Positions 12,777 to 15,540 of a stretch of DNA of 15,540 nt are shown here, piece after piece; the stretch's first letter is position 1, and each line of letters begins with the position of its first letter. The position numbers and the translations under genes are program-made. Below the pieces are notes generated by a model. It made no database searches. It saw only the letters and a program-made list of their open reading frames with translations, and was not told where the DNA came from. The stretch comes from Actinomycetota bacterium (GTDB taxonomy: Bacteria > Actinomycetota > Actinomycetes > Nanopelagicales > Nanopelagicaceae): contig RFMK01000065.1 in assembly GCA_009927705.1 (NCBI GenBank), forward strand, positions 1 through 15,540. The letters run 5' to 3'.

Positions 12777-14102
12777 TTATTCGTAACAGAACTTCTTGGC
12801 ATATCTGCGCGTGTTATCGCAGATCACACGCTCGCGAATAAGTTGCAGATCTACCGGATCTTTAATCCAGGTTGATGGAAGTTTTGTTCTGGAACGAAAG
12901 ATCTCACCAGTTAAAGTTGCAACTTTTCCATCCGTTGATGCAGCTGTTATGGACATGATACTTCCAGTCTTTGAGCGTGAATCAATGCGATAGGTGAGCA
13001 CATCTGGCAATCCAAAAGCGGTTGCGAGATCTTTCTGCGTTACTACTCGCTCCCAATATGCAAAACGAGGATTTATCGTGGTGTCCAAACTCCACGGATC
13101 CGGAACACCTTGAAGATATGTGATTGATGAACCCCATACATCTTTCACATTCTGAGTCGCTCCACCCGTGGAGGAAGAATAAAAGGCGCTAATCGGTTTG
13201 CCGTCAATCGTTACGACTAGCGCGGAGTTCTCATCTATGAAAGTACGGTTGACCGCCTCTTTCCACTTGATTCCATAGATTTTTTCAATTTCTTTTGAAT
13301 ATCCAACGAAGTTCTGGTCAATAGTGGAGTTATAAATATTGCAATCGCATTCTGCGCGAACGCGTCCAACTTTTGCTAGCGCATACGTGCGTGCAGCAAT
13401 AGCCTGTGCTTCAAGCGCTGCGGCTGGCCACGAAGAAGGAACCTCCCCGATTCCCCAGAGATATTCATCGTGAAGTCTGAGGGTCGTTGTTACCGATAGA
13501 TAACTTGTGACCGCATTCGCATTTGATTTGATTGTGATCTGTCCATACTTGTATTGATTGACCTCTGTCTTATTTGTAACTTCGATGGTTGTGGTCGGAA
13601 GATCCCAGCGAAGAGTCCATGATTGATTACCGGGAATAGCGGCGAATTTGGTGGTCGGCGATGAAAGTTGTGGCACGACCAATCCGGCAAAGTTTGTGAA
13701 TAGAGCGGTTGTGTCCCCTTTATATGTTCCAAAAGGTTCGGGGCTTTCACTCAATGGAATATCGCCGCGGAATAATCGAATTTCCCCCACTCCGCCGACT
13801 GCTTTCATCGTTATGGATGTGATCAGGTTTGCGATATTCACTCGGATCAATTGATTGTCGGGATAAGGGGTAACCGATGTTCCTGGGTAGTAATAGGTCA
13901 GAATTTCGGCCGCTGATTTACCTTCAAGTGCTTGGCCTCGCGCACCAATCTGGCTCATTCCTACGCCATGACCATAACCTGAACCAAAGAAACGGAATTC
14001 GGTCGGCGCTACTGAGGGAGCTACTGGTTCAGCTGAACTTTGGGGAGCAAATAGAGAGGTTATGAGTAGCGTTGAGATAACAAGTAACGCACGTCTCCAC
14101 AT
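12777..14102 (-). CDS. Secreted SpoIID/LytB-domain protein
   Basis: 441-aa exported protein. The N-terminus MWRRALLVISTLLITSLFAP plus QSSA-EP is a signal peptide, likely cut after A24. Residues 37-75 carry the GxGHGVGMSQIGARGQAL.G.....ILTYYYPGT signature. The SpoIID catalytic core lies at about 205-330: YLWGIGEVPSSWPAAALEAQAIAARTYAL with E220 as the probable catalytic acid, then FYSSSTGGATQNVKDVWG. Family members are peptidoglycan lytic transglycosylases or related wall factors. Four cysteines (ECDC at 251-254, C428, C439) could form disulfides outside the cell. An open frame extends to 14429, but the ATG at 14102 directly starts the signal peptide and avoids overlap with the glycosyltransferase gene. 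It follows that gene by 38 nt. Confidence 0.88.
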   Translation of the reverse strand: MWRRALLVISTLLITSLFAPQSSAEPVAPSVAPTEFRFFGSGYGHGVGMSQIGARGQALEGKSAAEILTYYYPGTSVTPYPDNQLIRVNIANLITSITMKAVGGVGEIRLFRGDIPLSESPEPFGTYKGDTTALFTNFAGLVVPQLSSPTTKFAAIPGNQSWTLRWDLPTTTIEVTNKTEVNQYKYGQITIKSNANAVTSYLSVTTTLRLHDEYLWGIGEVPSSWPAAALEAQAIAARTYALAKVGRVRAECDCNIYNSTIDQNFVGYSKEIEKIYGIKWKEAVNRTFIDENSALVVTIDGKPISAFYSSSTGGATQNVKDVWGSSITYLQGVPDPWSLDTTINPRFAYWERVVTQKDLATAFGLPDVLTYRIDSRSKTGSIMSITAASTDGKVATLTGEIFRSRTKLPSTWIKDPVDLQLIRERVICDNTRRYAKKFCYE

Positions 14103-14140
14103 ATTTCTTAGGGTACCGCAGTGCCTAACTTTCTTATTGT

Positions 14141-15160
14141 TTATGAGCGCGAAACCAACGTACGAGGTGATGAAATGAAACCAAATCCCCAGGAAAAATG
14201 CATAATCATCAGAACTAACGGAAGTCGAACTCTCTCGCTCCAATTCGTTCCAATCATGAGTGATGCTAGGAAAATCGCGATTAGGTAACTGGTAAATGGG
14301 ATGAGAAAGATTGGATGTAACAGCAATCCGAGGGCGAGTGAGAAAAAGGTGAGTACTAGGTTTACTGGTGGTGCTAAGTAGCGAAAATTGATGGTTCCTG
14401 TGTGACGCCGCGAAACAACCCGACGCCAACGGCCATACTCAAAATATTGGCGAGCAAGCGCACGGATACTTGAACGTGGGCGATATGTCACTTTTAACTC
14501 GGGGTTAAACCAAACTATTCCACCGTTGAGCCTCAATCGATAGTTCATTTCCCAATCTTGCGCACGAATGAAATCTGAGTCATAGCCCCCAATTTCATCA
14601 ATCGCACTCCTTCGGAAAACTCCCAGGTAAACGGTGTCAGTTGGTCCAGCTTCTCCGCCAGTGTGAAAACGTGATGCGCCAACGCCAATTGGTGAACGCA
14701 TCGCTCGAGCGACCGCAGATTGGAAAGGAGTGATGCCTTCGGCAGCCATAATTCCACCTACATTTACTGCGCCCGTCTCATTGATTGTTTGGACAGCAGT
14801 GCTTATGTAATCAGCATCTATTTCAGAATGACCATCAATTCGGACAACTATTCCATGGTGAGAATTTTGAAGCGCTGCATTTAGTCCATCCGGCGTCTTA
14901 CCTGTTGGATTATCGATTACGTATACGCGTGAATCTTCTGCTGCAAGTTGATCAGCAATTGCTCGAGTGTTATCTCGTGAAGGTCCAACCGCAATGACAA
15001 TCTCTAGTTCTCCTTGATAGTCAGAGTTGAGAGCCGCCTGAATCGCTGCACGTAGATGCTCCTCTTCATTGATGACGGTGAGAATGATTGAAACTGCGGG
15101 AGCGCTGCCCCGCATGGATTGAGCGTGGGATGTATCACCGCTTGATTCTGGGCTCGTCAT
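14141..15160 (-). CDS. Glycosyltransferase family 2, membrane-anchored
   Basis: 339-aa inverting GT-A glycosyltransferase. VSIILTVINEEEHLRAAI opens the nucleotide-sugar fold, VRIDGHSEI (D109) takes the DxD position, YLGVFRRSAIDEIGGYD is the acceptor-side segment, and QDWEMNYRLR (D202, E204) is the catalytic-base motif. Two to three hydrophobic helices near the C-terminus (from LVLTFFSLALGLLLHPIFLI on) anchor it to the membrane. It resembles ExoA-type enzymes that extend lipid-linked polysaccharides; donor and acceptor are unknown. The frame stays open to 15364, but I chose ATG 15160 (MTSPESS); the extra part covers the divergent LCP gene. ATG 15115 is a shorter option. Adjacent LCP and SpoIID genes place it in cell-envelope polymer synthesis. 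Confidence 0.88.
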   Translation of the reverse strand: MTSPESSGDTSHAQSMRGSAPAVSIILTVINEEEHLRAAIQAALNSDYQGELEIVIAVGPSRDNTRAIADQLAAEDSRVYVIDNPTGKTPDGLNAALQNSHHGIVVRIDGHSEIDADYISTAVQTINETGAVNVGGIMAAEGITPFQSAVARAMRSPIGVGASRFHTGGEAGPTDTVYLGVFRRSAIDEIGGYDSDFIRAQDWEMNYRLRLNGGIVWFNPELKVTYRPRSSIRALARQYFEYGRWRRVVSRRHTGTINFRYLAPPVNLVLTFFSLALGLLLHPIFLIPFTSYLIAIFLASLMIGTNWSERVRLPLVLMIMHFSWGFGFISSPRTLVSRS

Positions 15161-15197
15161 AACCGCCAAACCGTATCGCCCATTTACGCTTCTCTCT

Positions 15198-15540
15198 GTG
15201 AAATCACCACGGGCAATTCGAATCTTCACGATTCTCTCCATATCTATTGTGGCGATTTCAGCAATCTCCTGGGCGGGTTTAGGGCGAATCACGGCCGCTA
15301 TTCCCAAAGTGGATGCATTCAATGGTCTTGATAATCGCCCAAAGAAAGAATCCTCCGCCGTCAATTATCTTGTTGTTGGATCGGATACTCGAGAAGGGTT
15401 AACTCGCGCGGAGATAAAGCGCTTAAGAGTTGGCGGAACTGAAGTCGCAGCCGGTAAACGGTCTGACACGATGTTGTTGATTCACATCTCCAAAAAACGC
15501 GATAAAGCGGCCATCATCTCGATTCCTCGAGATACATATT
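15198..15540 (+). CDS. LytR-CpsA-Psr (LCP) family protein, 5' part (runs off window)
   Basis: Partial gene reading past the right edge, 114 codons visible. The first usable start is GTG at 15198 (MKSPRAIRIFTIL); an in-frame TGA at 15120 bounds it and no ATG precedes the conserved region. A short cytoplasmic basic stretch leads into one membrane helix (about residues 8-28), then VDAFNGLDNRP and the LCP core: NYLVVGSDTR, AGKRSDTMLLIHI and AAIISIPRDTY. These hold the Asp/Arg residues that bind the pyrophosphate of lipid-linked substrates. LCP enzymes attach teichoic-acid-like or arabinogalactan-type polymers to peptidoglycan outside the membrane. The gene is divergent from GT2 across 37 nt, and no Shine-Dalgarno precedes the GTG, so translation may be leaderless. 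Confidence 0.85.
   Translation, partial: MKSPRAIRIFTILSISIVAISAISWAGLGRITAAIPKVDAFNGLDNRPKKESSAVNYLVVGSDTREGLTRAEIKRLRVGGTEVAAGKRSDTMLLIHISKKRDKAAIISIPRDTY

Noticed and set aside
14103..14429. Longer N-terminus for the SpoIID protein (about 109 extra residues)
   Set aside because: It overlaps the glycosyltransferase gene, and the ATG at 14102 starts a clean signal peptide. The extra residues look like shadow coding.
15161..15364. Longer N-terminus for the glycosyltransferase
   Set aside because: The opposite strand here encodes the recognisable LCP membrane segment and GSDTR motif, and the GT-A fold does not need these residues.
1..15540. CRISPR arrays, tRNA/rRNA genes, insertion sequences, prophage or defence genes
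   Set aside because: No repeat-spacer pattern, tRNA-like cloverleaf, transposase, inverted terminal repeat or phage protein was recognised on either strand.

Overview
The window looks like a chromosomal core segment from a streamlined, moderate-to-low-GC member of the Actinomycetota. I infer something close to the small-genome freshwater lineages (acI / Nanopelagicales type). The taxonomic evidence is a set of actinobacterial marker genes: a TetR regulator followed by a DUF3107 (TB9.4-like) gene, a 59-aa DUF3117 gene, an actinobacterial-type DapD, a stand-alone TatB next to Mrp, and a MgtE_N/CBS protein next to a DUF1003 protein. From memory, much of the order dapD - LOG - DUF3117 - O-methyltransferase - tatB - mrp - DUF1003 - MgtE_N/CBS is also found, more loosely spaced, around Rv1201c-Rv1233c of Mycobacterium tuberculosis. 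TetR-DUF3107 corresponds to Rv3208-Rv3208A. No insertion sequence, phage gene, CRISPR array, tRNA or rRNA was seen, and no gene-free stretch exceeds about 90 bases.

Layout: (1) 14-998, + strand: TetR regulator and DUF3107. (2) 4904-1016, - strand: a tightly packed five-gene unit of DMT-family exporter, PHP phosphoesterase, MarC membrane protein, DUF2236 (MpaB/Lcp-type) haem oxygenase and a ParA-like ATPase, with two ATGA overlaps. (3) 4968-6673, + strand: a soluble PRC-barrel/MgtE_N/CBS protein and a DUF1003 membrane protein. (4) 11765-6641, - strand: an eight-gene unit of LOG phosphoribohydrolase, SRPBCC protein, a mini-protein with only sigma-70 region 4, DUF3117, leucyl aminopeptidase, O-methyltransferase, TatB and Mrp, with several 4-base overlaps. 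(5) 11850-12764, +: dapD. (6) 15160-12777, -: a family 2 glycosyltransferase and a secreted SpoIID/LytB protein. A LytR-CpsA-Psr (LCP) gene reads out divergently and is cut by the window edge.

Functional themes are cell envelope (DapD for lysine/diaminopimelate, SpoIID, GT2, LCP), protein export (TatB), iron-sulfur or P-loop maintenance (Mrp), peptide turnover (LAP) and small-molecule export or repair. Most genes are housekeeping. The parts that deserve a second look are altered or reduced family members: a ParA-like ATPase without the signature lysine, translationally coupled to a haem oxygenase; a COMT-like methyltransferase that has lost its metal-binding acidic motif; a region-4-only sigma-like protein of about 69 residues; and the uncharacterised MgtE_N/CBS + DUF1003 pair. 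I saw no clearly new defence or mobile system.
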